Positions 42,296 to 52,406 of a DNA stretch of 64,000 nt are shown in pieces. Source of the stretch: Microbacterium sp. SORGH_AS_0888. Lineage in GTDB: Bacteria > Actinomycetota > Actinomycetes > Actinomycetales > Microbacteriaceae. A program made the position numbers and the translations under genes. The notes under the pieces are model-generated. The model was not told the origin of the DNA and ran no database searches. It worked only from the letters and a program-made list of their open reading frames with translations. The stretch spans positions 868,001 to 932,000 of the forward strand of contig NZ_JAUTAZ010000001.1 in NCBI RefSeq assembly GCF_030818905.1. Direction: 5' to 3'. Within the stretch, counting starts at the first letter, position 1, and each line of letters begins with the position of its first letter.

Positions 42296-42762
42296 CCGAC
42301 ACGCCCCTGAGCTTCTACGACGAGATCGGCGGTCACGAGGTCTTCGTCCGACTGGTCGACGTCTTCTACGACGGCGTGGCAGAGGACGAGCTGCTGCGTC
42401 CCATGTACCCCGAGGAGGACCTCGGCCCCGCCAAGGAGCGCCTCCTGCTGTTCCTGGAGCAGTACTGGGGCGGCCCCTCGACCTACAGCCAGCGACGGGG
42501 CCACCCGCGGCTCCGGATGCGTCACGCGCCCTTCGCCGTCAACCCGGAGGCGCGCGACCGGTGGCTGGCGCACATGCGCGCCGCCGTCGACGCGCTCGGG
42601 CTTCCTCCCCTGCACGAGGAGACGCTCTGGGACTACCTGCACCGCGCGGCGTATGCCATGGTGAACACGTTCGAGCCCAGCGGCATCGGACCGGCCGCGG
42701 CAGGACGCGACGGCGGCACGTTGCCGCTGCGCACCACGGAGCCTCCCGCGGGAGAGCGCTGA
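42292..42762 (+). CDS. glbO: Group II truncated haemoglobin (GlbO/TrHbO)
   Basis: 156 residues. The proximal histidine is in RMRHAPFAV (~77-85), the distal tryptophan in QYWGGPSTY (~55-63, TrHbO pattern) and the B10 tyrosine in DVFYDGV (~24-30). The 2-on-2 globin core is followed by a ~25-residue disordered tail. It binds oxygen or NO. The start overlaps the MscS stop by four bases (ATGA), so expression is coupled. Confidence 0.94.
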   Translation: MTDTPLSFYDEIGGHEVFVRLVDVFYDGVAEDELLRPMYPEEDLGPAKERLLLFLEQYWGGPSTYSQRRGHPRLRMRHAPFAVNPEARDRWLAHMRAAVDALGLPPLHEETLWDYLHRAAYAMVNTFEPSGIGPAAAGRDGGTLPLRTTEPPAGER

Positions 42763-42785
42763 CAGCCACCGACGAAGGAGTCGCC

Positions 42786-44450
42786 ATGACCGAGACCCGC
42801 CACGCCGCAGACGTGCTCGTGATCGGGTGGGGGCTGGCGGGGCTCGTCGCGGCCGCCGAAGCCGCCCGCGCGGGCCGACGCGTCATCCTCGTGGACCAGG
42901 AGGCGCGCGCGAACCTGGGCGGTCAGGCCTGGTGGTCCTTCGGCGGCCTGTTCCTCGTCGACTCGCCGGAACAGCGCCGCCTCGGGATCCGCGACAGCGC
43001 CGAGCTCGCGCGGCAGGACTGGTTCGCCACGGCCGGTTTCGATCGGGAGGAGGACGCCTGGCCTCGGCGGTGGGCGGAGGCCTACCTCGACTTCGCTCAC
43101 CACGAGAAACGTGCGTGGCTGGTGCAGAAGGGCGTCCGCTTCTTCCCCATCGTGGGATGGGCCGAGCGCGGCGGCTATCTGGCGACCGGTCCCGGCAACT
43201 CGGTCCCCCGCTTCCACGTCACCTGGGGCACGGGACCGGGCGTCGTCGCGCCGTTCCAGGCCGAGGTCGAGGAGGCCGAGAGCGAGGGGAGGATCACGAT
43301 CCTGTCGCGCCATCGCGTGCGCGAGCTGACCCGGCACGACGGCGCGGTGACCGGTGCGACGGGCGAGATGCTCGCTCCGACCGGCGCAGGGCGCGGCGAG
43401 GCGAGCGGCCGCGAGATCGTCGGCTCCTTCACGATCGAGGCCGGCGCGACGATCGTCGCCAGCGGCGGCATCGGCGGAAACCACGACCTCGTCCGCGCGC
43501 ACTGGCCGCAGCGCCTCGGCACCCCGCCCGAGACGATGGTCACGGGCGTGCCCGCCTACGTCGACGGCGCGATGCTGGAGACGGCCGAGCGCGGCGGTGC
43601 GCGGCTCATCAACCGTGACCGGATGTGGCATTACGTCGAGGGCATCCAGAACTGGGATCCGATCTGGCCGGGCCACGGCATCCGCATCCTCCCCGGCCCG
43701 TCATCGATCTGGCTCGACGCGACCGGCGCTCGGCTGCCCGTGCCGCTGTTCCCCGGGTTCGACACGCTCGGCACCCTCGCCCACCTTCGGAGCACGGGCC
43801 ACGACCACTCCTGGTTCGTGCTGTCGCAGCGCATCGTCGAGAAGGAGTTCACGCTCTCGGGCAGCGAGCAGAACCCCGACCTGACGGGCAAGGACATCCC
43901 GCTGCTCGTGCGCTCGCGGCTGGGGAAGGGAGCGGCGGGGCCCGTGCGGGCCTTCCTCGACCGCGGCGCGGACTTCGTCGTGCGCGACTCGCTCGACGAC
44001 CTCCTCGAGGGGATGCGGGCGCTCCCCGGGGGCGAGGCGCTCGAGGCCGCACGGGCGCGGGCCGAGATCGAGGCGCGCGACCGGGAGATGGACAACGACT
44101 TCACCAAGGACGCGCAGATCGCGATGCTGCGCTCTGCACGGGCGTTCCGAGGCGACCGGCTCGTGCGCACGGCCGCTCCCCACCGCATCCTGGATCCCGC
44201 GGCGGGCCCGCTCATCGCGGTCAAGCTGCACGTGCTGACCCGCAAGTCGCTCGGGGGCATCGAGACCGACCTGCAGGCGCGGGCGCTCCGCGCCGACGGC
44301 ACGCCCCTGCCGGGTCTCTACGCCGCGGGCGAGGCGAGCGGCTTCGGCGGCGGCGGCGTGCACGGGTACCGGGCGCTCGAGGGCACCTTCCTCGGCGGGT
44401 GCCTGTTCTCGGGGCGGGCCGCCGGGCGCGCCGCCGCCCGGTCGGTCTGA
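42786..44450 (+). CDS. FAD-binding dehydrogenase (KsdD/fumarate-reductase-like)
   Basis: 554 residues. N-terminal GWGLAGLVAAAEAARAG (~14-30) is the FAD dinucleotide fold (first Gly of GxGxxG replaced by Trp-Gly in V-I-G-W-G). The C-terminal FAD contact GLYAAGEASGFGGGGVHGYRALEGTFLGG (by key residues A-A-G-E and G-G-G-G) and the flavoprotein core resemble 3-ketosteroid-delta1-dehydrogenase and related oxidoreductases. AAGGAG precedes the ATG. Substrate unknown; no steroid genes nearby. Confidence 0.85.
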   Translation: MTETRHAADVLVIGWGLAGLVAAAEAARAGRRVILVDQEARANLGGQAWWSFGGLFLVDSPEQRRLGIRDSAELARQDWFATAGFDREEDAWPRRWAEAYLDFAHHEKRAWLVQKGVRFFPIVGWAERGGYLATGPGNSVPRFHVTWGTGPGVVAPFQAEVEEAESEGRITILSRHRVRELTRHDGAVTGATGEMLAPTGAGRGEASGREIVGSFTIEAGATIVASGGIGGNHDLVRAHWPQRLGTPPETMVTGVPAYVDGAMLETAERGGARLINRDRMWHYVEGIQNWDPIWPGHGIRILPGPSSIWLDATGARLPVPLFPGFDTLGTLAHLRSTGHDHSWFVLSQRIVEKEFTLSGSEQNPDLTGKDIPLLVRSRLGKGAAGPVRAFLDRGADFVVRDSLDDLLEGMRALPGGEALEAARARAEIEARDREMDNDFTKDAQIAMLRSARAFRGDRLVRTAAPHRILDPAAGPLIAVKLHVLTRKSLGGIETDLQARALRADGTPLPGLYAAGEASGFGGGGVHGYRALEGTFLGGCLFSGRAAGRAAARSV

Positions 44451-44477
44451 CCGCCCGGCCGGCCCCGCTCCCTCGAC

Positions 44478-44547
44478 GGATCAGGACATCTCGCCGCCGC
44501 AGGGTGCCCGAGGCACACGCTCTCCTGCTGCGGCCATGTGTCCTGAT
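44478..44547. repeat. Dispersed palindromic element, copy 2
   Basis: ATCAGGAC (44480-44487) and GTCCTGAT (44540-44547) are inverted ends; an inner stem CCGCAGG / CCTGCTGCGG can also pair. The first 19 bases (GGATCAGGACATCTCGCCG) are identical to copy 1 (7639-7621, minus strand). The element fills most of the 121-bp gap between convergent genes. Confidence 0.6.
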
Positions 44548-44571
44548 GCGGACGGCGCGGATGGCGACGGA

Positions 44572-45243
44572 TCAGGCCGCGCCGGTCGCGCGCACGGGGG
44601 TCAGCCCCGCACGCACGGCGCGCCGCACCAGCACGTGCCCGCGGCGCAGCGTGAGTCGGGACCACCCCGGCGCCGTCCGCAGCGACGCTTGCTCCTCGCC
44701 GTGCACGAACCCCATCGTGACGGCGGCGAAGGCGACCGCCCGCGGGAGGTCGAGCAGCTGATCGTCGGGGGCGCCCCAGACGTGCGCCCGCACGGTGCGC
44801 ACCAGATCCTCCCCCGGATCGACCGGCAGCTCGTGCGCCACCGCGGTCATGCCCCATTGCGCGCGGGCGGAGAGCACGGATGCGGCGATCTCGCCGCCGG
44901 GCTCCCAGCCGCTCCGCGGCGGTGAGATGCCCGCCCAGGTCGCCGTCACCGAGGTCTCCGGGAGCGCCAGCTCTCCCGCGGCCGATGTCGCCACGAGGCC
45001 CGGCGCCGCCACCGCGAGATCGCACTCCAGCTCCGGATCGACGGGCACCACCCGCATCGCGAGCACGGTCGGAACGTCGTCCAGCAGCGTCCGCGGTGCG
45101 AGCGCCGCGGTGGTCATGACGAGCACGCCCGCACGCGCCTGCAGCCGCACGGCGGTGTCCGTGCCGAGGGTCCCCGCGCGCCCCGCGAAGGTCAGCGCAT
45201 CGGCCGCGGCGTCGGCATCCGGGAACAGGAGACGGAAGGGCAT
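44572..45243 (-). CDS. Conserved hypothetical protein
   Basis: 223 residues, cytoplasmic, Ala/Val-rich mixed alpha-beta, no signal peptide and no recognisable catalytic motif. TAGCTT ends 6 bases before the ATG (leaderless). It is divergent from the thioesterase gene at 45266, with the two promoters overlapping in 22 bp. Function unknown. Confidence 0.7.
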   Translation of the reverse strand: MPFRLLFPDADAAADALTFAGRAGTLGTDTAVRLQARAGVLVMTTAALAPRTLLDDVPTVLAMRVVPVDPELECDLAVAAPGLVATSAAGELALPETSVTATWAGISPPRSGWEPGGEIAASVLSARAQWGMTAVAHELPVDPGEDLVRTVRAHVWGAPDDQLLDLPRAVAFAAVTMGFVHGEEQASLRTAPGWSRLTLRRGHVLVRRAVRAGLTPVRATGAA

Positions 45244-45249
45244 CGAACT

Positions 45250-45255
45250 AAGCTA
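45250..45255 (-). promoter_or_regulatory. -10 box, overlapping divergent promoter pair
   Basis: On the minus strand TAGCTT ends 6 bases before ATG 45243. On the plus strand TATCAA at 45254-45259, a weaker hexamer, ends 6 bases before ATG 45266. The two boxes share bases, so initiation in one direction should compete with the other. Confidence 0.45.
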
Positions 45256-45265
45256 TCAATCGTCG

Positions 45266-46180
45266 ATGTCGAGACGACCGGAGGATGCCGTGGAACCCGC
45301 CCCCTACCCGGACGCCGACCCCGCCGACGCGCTGCTGTCGGTCCTCTCGCTCAACTCCACCGAGGCGCGCACGACCGAGGACATCTTCACCGGTGTCTCG
45401 CACCCCATGCCCCGCGGTCGCGTGTTCGGCGGTCAGGTGCTGGCCCAGTCCGTGCTCGCCGCCTCACGCACGGTCGATCCGGACCGCCCGATCCACTCGA
45501 TGCACGGCTACTTCCTGCGCCCGGGCGACACCGCGCACGGCATCACCTTCGCGGTCGACCGGCTCCGCGACGGGCGGTCGTTCACGGCGCGTCGGACCCA
45601 GGCCTTCCAGCAGGGTGTGCCGATCTTCTCGATGATCGCATCGTTCCAGATCGAGGAGGACGGCCTCGATCACGCCGAGCCGATGCCGGACGTCCCCGGG
45701 CCGGAGGAGCTCTCGGACCCGGAGCTCGACTCGCTCCACCCGCTCAACCCGCAGACGGTCGTCGGGCTTCCGCTGCAGGCCCGTCACGTGGAGGGCTCGC
45801 TGTGGGCCGGAGACCGGGTCGCTTCGAGCCCCTCTCAGAACGTGTGGATCCGGGTCCGCCGTCGCCTGCCGGACGACCCGCTCCTGCACCGCGCGGCACT
45901 CGCCTACATGTCGGACATGTCGATCCAGGAGTCCGTGCTGCGTGCCCACGGCCTGACCTGGTCGGCGGGCGACGTCAACGTCGCGAGCCTGGATCACGCC
46001 ATGTGGTGGCACCGGCCCGCACGCGCCGACGAATGGCTTCTGTACGCCCAGACCTCGCCCACCGCACGCGGCGCACGCGGTCTGTCCACGGGCCGTCTCT
46101 ACACGCGGGACGGGGAGCTGGTGGCCTCCGTCGCCCAGGAGATCATGGTGCGCGTGCCGACGGATCAGCGACGCGAGTAG
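45266..46180 (+). CDS. tesB: Acyl-CoA thioesterase II (TesB family)
   Basis: 304 residues, double hotdog fold. Conserved TesB segments: RVFGGQVLAQS (~54-64), HSMHGYFLRPGD (~80-91), SLDHAMWWH (~245-253) and WLLYAQTSP. It hydrolyses medium- and long-chain acyl-CoA. Related to the thioesterase inside the catabolic cluster (10495-11421), but closer to the standard TesB. Its 3' end overlaps the convergent hotdog gene by 16 bases. Confidence 0.93.
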   Translation: MSRRPEDAVEPAPYPDADPADALLSVLSLNSTEARTTEDIFTGVSHPMPRGRVFGGQVLAQSVLAASRTVDPDRPIHSMHGYFLRPGDTAHGITFAVDRLRDGRSFTARRTQAFQQGVPIFSMIASFQIEEDGLDHAEPMPDVPGPEELSDPELDSLHPLNPQTVVGLPLQARHVEGSLWAGDRVASSPSQNVWIRVRRRLPDDPLLHRAALAYMSDMSIQESVLRAHGLTWSAGDVNVASLDHAMWWHRPARADEWLLYAQTSPTARGARGLSTGRLYTRDGELVASVAQEIMVRVPTDQRRE

Positions 46181-46630
46181 CGGATCGGCTCGCCCAGGTA
46201 GGGCTCCCACGCCGCGCGCATCTCGGGCGTCAGTCGCACGGGGCGGCCGCTGGCGGCATCCACGAAGACGATCACCGCGGACGACCGGGCGTACAGCACC
46301 TGCTCACCGGCTGCGCGCGGGCTGTAGACCTCGTAGCAGACCTCGCCGCTGGAGCCGCCCAGCCGGCCGAACCACAGCTGCACGTCGAGCGGATCGCTCT
46401 GGTACGGGACCGGTCGGAGGTACTCGATCTCCTGTCGGGCGATGAGGGTCAGCAGCTCCGTCCCCGCAGGCACGACCGCCGTGGGGTATCTCGGCTCACC
46501 GCTCTCGGGCGCCCAGAACGCGCGCACCCGGCACTCCTCGAGCAGCTTCAGCATCGAGGTGTTGTTGACGTGGTTGAACGCGTCCAGATCCCCCCACCGG
46601 AGGTCGATCGGGATGTGGAGGCGCACGGCG

Positions 46631-46638
<8 letters not shown>
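46165..46638 (-). CDS. 4HBT-family acyl-CoA thioesterase (YbgC-like)
   Basis: 157 residues from GTG 46638. The catalytic aspartate region is RWGDLDAFNHVNNTSML (~14-30), typical of 4-hydroxybenzoyl-CoA-thioesterase-type hotdog enzymes. Its start overlaps the ettA stop by 8 bases, so it is translated downstream of ettA on the same messenger. Substrate unknown. Confidence 0.9.
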
Positions 46639-48310
<1,672 letters not shown>

Positions 48311-48319
48311 AACCAGGCC

Positions 48320-48325
48320 AGTCTA
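48320..48325 (-). promoter_or_regulatory. -10 box of ettA
   Basis: TAGACT ends 9 bases before ATG 48310, which leaves at most a very short leader. It is immediately followed upstream by the hairpin that ends the preceding gene. Confidence 0.5.
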
Positions 48326-48353
48326 GACGGCGGGCAGGCTCCCGCCCGCCGTC
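48326..48353 (-). terminator. Hairpin at the end of the lipoprotein gene
   Basis: GACGGCGGGC / GCCCGCCGTC form a 10-bp stem with an 8-base loop; the first arm overlaps the stop codon of the gene at 48352-48843. Confidence 0.7.
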
Positions 48354-48843
48354 ACCAGTCGATGGGGCGGGTCGTGCCGAGGAGGCAGGCGCTTCCGCCG
48401 AGCACAGCGGGCTCGACGACGGCGACCGCGGATCCCGTGGCCGGCCCGACCTGGCCGATCAGGCACTGGCCATCACGCCAGAGCACGGAGAACTGGATGC
48501 TCTCCGCGGGGTTTCCCACGGTCGACTCGTCCGGAGTGACCTGCATCGACTGCTTCGGGAACCCGGCGGCGACCAGCGCATCGATGTAAGCGCGGCCGTG
48601 GACCTGATCGGGTCCCGCCCAGACCTGCTGCACGATCTGGGTGAAGTACGGCAGGTTCTGCGCGGCGCTGCCCTCGGGCACGAGCGCGGGAGCCGCCGGG
48701 ACGGTCGCTGCGGGGGTCGGGGTGTCGGAGAGGGTCGGCGTCTCCGTCGGCACCACCGGCTGCGGGGAGCTGCATCCCGCGATCACGATGGTCAGGGCGA
48801 CCGCCCCGGCGGAGACGACGGAGCGGAAGCGGGGGGACGTCAC
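48352..48843 (-). CDS. Predicted lipoprotein of unknown function
   Basis: 163 residues from GTG 48843, set by TACACT 6 bases upstream. The signal peptide ends in a lipobox IAGC at ~23; a Thr/Pro-rich linker follows (~30-50), then a ~100-residue globular domain with two cysteines (GQCLIGQ and GSACLLG) that could form a disulfide. I recognise the type as a short actinobacterial surface lipoprotein, not a specific function. Confidence 0.78.
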   Translation of the reverse strand: MTSPRFRSVVSAGAVALTIVIAGCSSPQPVVPTETPTLSDTPTPAATVPAAPALVPEGSAAQNLPYFTQIVQQVWAGPDQVHGRAYIDALVAAGFPKQSMQVTPDESTVGNPAESIQFSVLWRDGQCLIGQVGPATGSAVAVVEPAVLGGSACLLGTTRPIDW

Positions 48844-48849
48844 CCCTCG

Positions 48850-48855
48850 AGTGTA
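48850..48855 (-). promoter_or_regulatory. -10 box of a leaderless promoter
   Basis: TACACT ends 6 bases before GTG 48843. Confidence 0.5.
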
Positions 48856-48874
48856 CGCGGCGCCCCCGAGAGCC

Positions 48875-49393
48875 TCAGAACGGCGTGTCCTCCGGGGGTG
48901 CGCCGGCCGGCACCGGCTCCGCGGCCGGCTCGACCGGTCGCGCGGCGACCCAGGGATCCGGGACCGCCGCCGGCGCGCCCCAGTCGCCCGCCGTCCCGGA
49001 GGCCGCCTCCGACGTCGGCGTCGACGCGGGAGCGGAGCGCGGAGCCTCCTGGAACAGGCTCGTGCCCCACAGCAGATCGTGGCCGATGGCATCGGCATCC
49101 ACCTCGACCGAGGTCCCGCGCCCGGAGTCGTTCTCCCATGTCCGGATCCGCAGCTTTCCGGTCACGATGACCCGCTCCCCCCGACGGAGCGACGCGAACG
49201 CGTGCGTGCCGAGCGCGCGGAAGGCGCTCACGCTGTACCAGTTCGTGTGTCCGTCGACCCACTTGCCCTGCTGCGCGTCGAAGCGTCGCTGCGTGCATCC
49301 GACGCGGAACTTCGTCACCTCGACGCCGTTGCCGATGTCACGGCGTTCCGGCGCGGCGGCGACGTTCCCGACGATCGTGATGGTCTCGCTCAT
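48875..49393 (-). CDS. ssb: Single-stranded DNA-binding protein
   Basis: 172 residues. An OB-fold covers ~1-110 (ITIVGNVAAAPERR, WYSVSAFRALGTHAFASLRRGERVIVTGKL by key residues). A Pro/Ala-rich linker and a short acidic C-terminus ending P-E-D-T-P-F follow; the classical DDDIPF tip is only weakly kept. GGAGGAGAG precedes the ATG. This may be the second, non-essential SSB, since it is not in the rpsF-ssb-rpsR operon. Confidence 0.93.
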   Translation of the reverse strand: MSETITIVGNVAAAPERRDIGNGVEVTKFRVGCTQRRFDAQQGKWVDGHTNWYSVSAFRALGTHAFASLRRGERVIVTGKLRIRTWENDSGRGTSVEVDADAIGHDLLWGTSLFQEAPRSAPASTPTSEAASGTAGDWGAPAAVPDPWVAARPVEPAAEPVPAGAPPEDTPF

Positions 49394-49420
49394 TGATCTC
49401 TCCTCCTCTGGACGATGGAT

Positions 49421-49456
49421 GCCGCGGTGCCCGGTGCCCGATTCGAGCACCGCGGC
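49421..49456 (-). terminator. Hairpin between the 67-residue gene and ssb
   Basis: GCCGCGGTGC / GCACCGCGGC, a 10-bp stem with a 16-base loop, in the 166-bp gap. The gap holds no gene; GATGGAT and ATCCGTC flanks extend the dyad imperfectly. Confidence 0.55.
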
Positions 49457-49559
49457 TGCAGCCAGCATCCGTCGGCGAGGGCGCGCCGGAGCCGCCGTCT
49501 CCCGATCCGTGGAGAAGGTGACTCGCGCACACGCCTGTGGAGGAGAGGGTGCGCGTCTG

Positions 49560-49763
49560 TCAGTGCTGGCGGAACTCCGGCCAGTCGGCGCCCGGGGCCT
49601 GCTGCGCGTGCAGCGCGTTCTTCGCGATCTCCATCGTGGGGTACGAACCCAGGACGTCGTCCGCCCCGGCCATGGTCACGAGGTACACCTCGTCCTGTTT
49701 GCGGATCGTGCCGATCACACCGCCGCTGCCGTAGGCGACCCAGAGTGCTTGTGTCGTGCTCAT
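49560..49763 (-). CDS. Small conserved hypothetical protein
   Basis: 67 residues, cytoplasmic, alpha-beta. It reads like a single-domain protein with a YGSGGVIGTIRKQDEVYLV strand pair and a helix EIAKNALHAQQ. AGGGAGGT stands 7 bases before the ATG. No family is recognised. Monocistronic, with a hairpin behind it. Confidence 0.7.
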   Translation of the reverse strand: MSTTQALWVAYGSGGVIGTIRKQDEVYLVTMAGADDVLGSYPTMEIAKNALHAQQAPGADWPEFRQH

Positions 49764-49856
49764 CGTCGACCTCCCTTAGATACTGCGACGCTACGGCAAC
49801 CACCCCAGCCGCACCATCCCTTCCGCCGCGGCTCCGGTACTCTGTGTGGGCACCCT

Positions 49857-49929
49857 CCCCCCGTAGCTCAGTGGACAGAGCGAGCGGTTTCTACCCGCCA
49901 GGCCGGGGGTTCGAATCCCTCCGGGGGGG
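49857..49929 (+). tRNA. tRNA-Arg (anticodon TCT)
   Basis: The acceptor arms CCCCCCG/CGGGGGG pair perfectly; the anticodon loop is TTTCTAC (TCT); the T-loop is TTCGAAT; the discriminator is G; CCA is not encoded. The first pair of the anticodon stem is an A-C mismatch. TACTCT at 49838-49843 is a possible -10. Confidence 0.93.
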
Positions 49930-49963
49930 CTGCCGCGCCGGGGCCCGTGTCTGCGGCCCCCAG

Positions 49964-49969
49964 TAGGAT
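49964..49969 (+). promoter_or_regulatory. -10 box of orn
   Basis: TAGGAT ends 6 bases before ATG 49976; leaderless. Confidence 0.5.
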
Positions 49970-49975
49970 GACGTC

Positions 49976-50599
49976 ATGAGTGTCACGGATGGCGACAGGC
50001 TGGTCTGGATCGACTGCGAGATGACGGGTCTCGACCTCGAGGTCGATCAGCTGGTCGAGATCGCGATCGTCGTGACGGACTTCGACTTGAACGTCCTCGA
50101 CGAGGGCTTCCAGCTCGTCATCAAGCCCGACGACTCCGCGCTCGCGCACATGAACGACTTCGTGACCGACATGCACCGGTCCTCCGGCCTCCTCGACGAG
50201 ATCCCGAACGGGGTCTCCGTCGCCGAGGCCGAGTTCCAGGCCCTCGAGTACATCCAGCGCTTCGCCCCCGTCGAAGGCCGCGCCCCTCTCGCCGGCAACA
50301 CGATCGGAACCGACCGGATGTTCCTGGCCCGCTACATGCCGCGACTCGACCGCTGGCTTCACTACCGCAGCGTCGACGTGTCCAGCATCAAGGAGCTCTC
50401 CAAGCGCTGGTACCCGCGGGTGTTCCACAACGCGCCCGCCAAGCACGGCGGCCACCGGGCCCTCGCCGACATCCGGGAGTCGATCCGTGAGCTGGCCTAC
50501 TACCGCCAGGCCGTGTTCGTTCCCGAGCCGGGTCCGTCGAGCGACGACGCGAAAGCGGCTGCAGCGTCGGTCGTGTCGTCGTTCGCCCCGAGTGTGTGA
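49976..50599 (+). CDS. orn: Oligoribonuclease
   Basis: 207 residues, DEDDh exonuclease. Motif I is [10 protein letters not shown] (~10-19), motif II is in [15 protein letters not shown] and motif III in [14 protein letters not shown] (~159-172) with the catalytic His and Asp. It degrades 2-5-mer RNA, including pGpG. It lies between tRNA-Arg and tRNA-His, as in many Microbacteriaceae. An acidic-poor ~20-residue tail follows the core. Confidence 0.97.
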   Translation: MSVTDGDRLVWIDCEMTGLDLEVDQLVEIAIVVTDFDLNVLDEGFQLVIKPDDSALAHMNDFVTDMHRSSGLLDEIPNGVSVAEAEFQALEYIQRFAPVEGRAPLAGNTIGTDRMFLARYMPRLDRWLHYRSVDVSSIKELSKRWYPRVFHNAPAKHGGHRALADIRESIRELAYYRQAVFVPEPGPSSDDAKAAAASVVSSFAPSV

Positions 50600-50630
50600 C
50601 AGAATATCCTGGTTGCCTTCACGGGCACAT

Positions 50631-50707
50631 GGTGGCTATAGCTCAGTTGGTAGAGCACCGCGTTGTGGTCGCGGGGGTCGCGGGTTCAAGCCCCGTTAGC
50701 CACCCCA
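50631..50707 (+). tRNA. tRNA-His (anticodon GTG)
   Basis: The acceptor GTGGCTA/TAGCCAC is preceded by the extra G-1 (50631) pairing with C73 (50704), the tRNA-His hallmark. The anticodon stem CCGCG/CGCGG encloses TTGTGGT (GTG). CCA is encoded at 50705-50707. TATCCT at 50605-50610 is a likely -10 box. Confidence 0.97.
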
Positions 50708-50729
50708 CTTCTTCCGGCCGGGGGCCGAC

Positions 50730-51080
50730 ATGATCGACATGGATGCCGACGCCTTCGAGAGACTCGTCCTCGACGAGCTCGACGCGCTCCCCGATGAGAT
50801 GGTCGATGGTCTCGACAACGTCGTGTTCGTGGTCGAGGACCGTCCTGAGGACGGCAGCCTCGACCTCTTCGGCCTCTACGACGGGTGGGCCCTCACGGAA
50901 CGCGACCGGTACGGGATGGGCGAGCTCCCCGACCGGATCATCGTGTATCGCGAGCCGCACCTGCACGCCTGCGACGACGAGAACGCCCTGCGCGAGGAGG
51001 TGCACACGACCCTCGTGCACGAGATCGCGCACTTCTACGGCCTCGACGACGAGCGCCTGCACCAGCTGGGGTGGGCATGA
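50730..51080 (+). CDS. Zincin-like metallopeptidase-family protein (DUF1025)
   Basis: 116 residues. The zinc motif HEIAHFYGLDD (~101-111) has the HExxHxxGxxD form of minimal zincins. No signal peptide. An ATG at 50739 is an alternative start. It overlaps clpS by four bases (ATGA). The trio of this protein, ClpS and a DUF2017 protein is a recurring actinobacterial operon, which suggests a shared role around protein degradation; its substrate is unknown. Confidence 0.9.
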   Translation: MIDMDADAFERLVLDELDALPDEMVDGLDNVVFVVEDRPEDGSLDLFGLYDGWALTERDRYGMGELPDRIIVYREPHLHACDDENALREEVHTTLVHEIAHFYGLDDERLHQLGWA

Positions 51081-51370
51081 GCGCGCTCGCCGACACCCGC
51101 GAGGACGTCGGGCTGACCGAGGCACCGGTCCGCGACATCCCCTGGCAGACGGTCGTCTGGAACGACCCGGTGAACCTGATGAGCTACGTCGTTCACGTGT
51201 TCCGCAGCTACTTCGGGTTCTCCAAGGACGTCGCGACCCGGCTGATGCTCGCCGTGCACGAAGAGGGACACGCCGTGGTCGCCGAAGGCGCCCGCGAGCA
51301 GATGGAGCTGCACGCGCAGGCCATGCACGACTACGGCCTGTGGGCCACCGTCCGGAAGGCACCAGAGTGA
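51077..51370 (+). CDS. clpS: ATP-dependent Clp protease adaptor ClpS
   Basis: 97 residues. The core WNDPVNLMSYVVHVF (~28-42) carries the N-degron pocket residues (Asn-Asp-Pro and Met), and VHEEGHAVVAEGAREQMELHA follows with the AAA+-binding face. It delivers N-end-rule substrates to ClpC/ClpA-type unfoldases. The stop overlaps the DUF2017 start (GTGA). Confidence 0.96.
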   Translation: MSALADTREDVGLTEAPVRDIPWQTVVWNDPVNLMSYVVHVFRSYFGFSKDVATRLMLAVHEEGHAVVAEGAREQMELHAQAMHDYGLWATVRKAPE

Positions 51371-51852
51371 CCACCGTCGTCATGCAGATCACCCGGATCG
51401 AGGCGCTCCACGTGCGCCAGCTCGTCGCACAGTTCATCGAGCTGCTCGACGAGGGCGTGCGCGACGACCCCGCCGTCGCACGACTCACGCCCGACGCCTA
51501 CCCCGACGATCCCGACGCAGGACGCGAGTTCCGTGCACTCACCTCCGCCGAGCTGCTGCGCCGCCGCTCCGACGACGCCGGAGTCGTGCTGGCCGATCTC
51601 GCCGTCGCGGGCGAGGACGGCGACCCGGCGGAGCTCACGACCGCGGACGCCGTCGCCGAGCTCACGATCGTCCTCGACGACGAGCGCACCGGCGCGTGGC
51701 TGCGGACGCTCGGTGCCGTCCGGCTCGTGCTCGCGTCCCGGCTCGGCATCGAGTCCGAGGGCGACGGCGACGAGGACGACCCCCGGTACGGCGTCTACGA
51801 GTGGCTCGGCTACCGACTCGACGCGCTCGTGCAGGCCGTCGAGGGATCGTAG
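51367..51852 (+). CDS. DUF2017 family protein
   Basis: 161 residues from GTG 51367. Helical, with the segment L-V-A-Q-F-I-E-L-L near the start and WLRTLGAVRLVLASRLGI (~115-132) that marks DUF2017. Function unknown, but always beside ClpS in actinobacteria. The last 43 bases overlap the convergent kinase gene. Confidence 0.9.
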   Translation: MTTVVMQITRIEALHVRQLVAQFIELLDEGVRDDPAVARLTPDAYPDDPDAGREFRALTSAELLRRRSDDAGVVLADLAVAGEDGDPAELTTADAVAELTIVLDDERTGAWLRTLGAVRLVLASRLGIESEGDGDEDDPRYGVYEWLGYRLDALVQAVEGS

Positions 51853-52406
51853 ACGACGTCGGCGAGATCCGCCGGCCGGTTCCGCGCGACGTGCTGCTCC
51901 TCCTGCGCCGCCCACCGTTCCCAGTGCGGGGCGTATGTCTCGCCATCGCGCGCCAGCGCGCGCGCACGGCGCTGCGGGGCGGGGCCGTCCATCCAGACCG
52001 AGACCGTGGCGTACGCGGCGACGCGGGGCGTGAGCGAGCCCGATCCTTCCACCACGAGCGTCCGCCCGGGTGCGACGAGGTGTTCCTCGGCCGCGACCCC
52101 GCGGTCCCAGTCCCAGCGACGCCAGCGTCCCGGCTCCCCCGCGGCTCGGGGCGCGATGACCTCGTCGGCCAGCATCTCGGACGCGGCCGTGAGCCCGTCC
52201 CAGCCCGGGTAGAACGCGTCGAGCGGCAGGAGATCGACCTCACCCGGGAGGTGCTGCTGCAGCATCCGGGCGAACGTCGACTTTCCGGCACCGCTGCGCC
52301 CGTCGATCACGACGAGGGGCGCGGCCTCGCCGCTGCGGGCGACGGCCGCGAGGACGGATCGCAGCAGGGGGCCGAGCTCGCCCGGTTCGCTACTTCTTGA
52401 GGGCAC
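51810..52406 (-). CDS. P-loop ATP-binding protein (uridine-kinase-like)
   Basis: 198 residues from GTG 52406. Walker A GRSGAGKSTF is at ~30-39 and a DAFYPGW segment follows at ~57, the place of the substrate-binding loop in uridine kinase-type NTPases; R-R-A-R is the lid-type basic patch. The start is uncertain, since no ATG is suitable; GTG 52406 overlaps the end of the upstream gene by 17 bases. The 3' end overlaps DUF2017 by 43 bases on the other strand. Confidence 0.75.
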   Translation of the reverse strand: MPSRSSEPGELGPLLRSVLAAVARSGEAAPLVVIDGRSGAGKSTFARMLQQHLPGEVDLLPLDAFYPGWDGLTAASEMLADEVIAPRAAGEPGRWRRWDWDRGVAAEEHLVAPGRTLVVEGSGSLTPRVAAYATVSVWMDGPAPQRRARALARDGETYAPHWERWAAQEEQHVARNRPADLADVVYDPSTACTSASSR

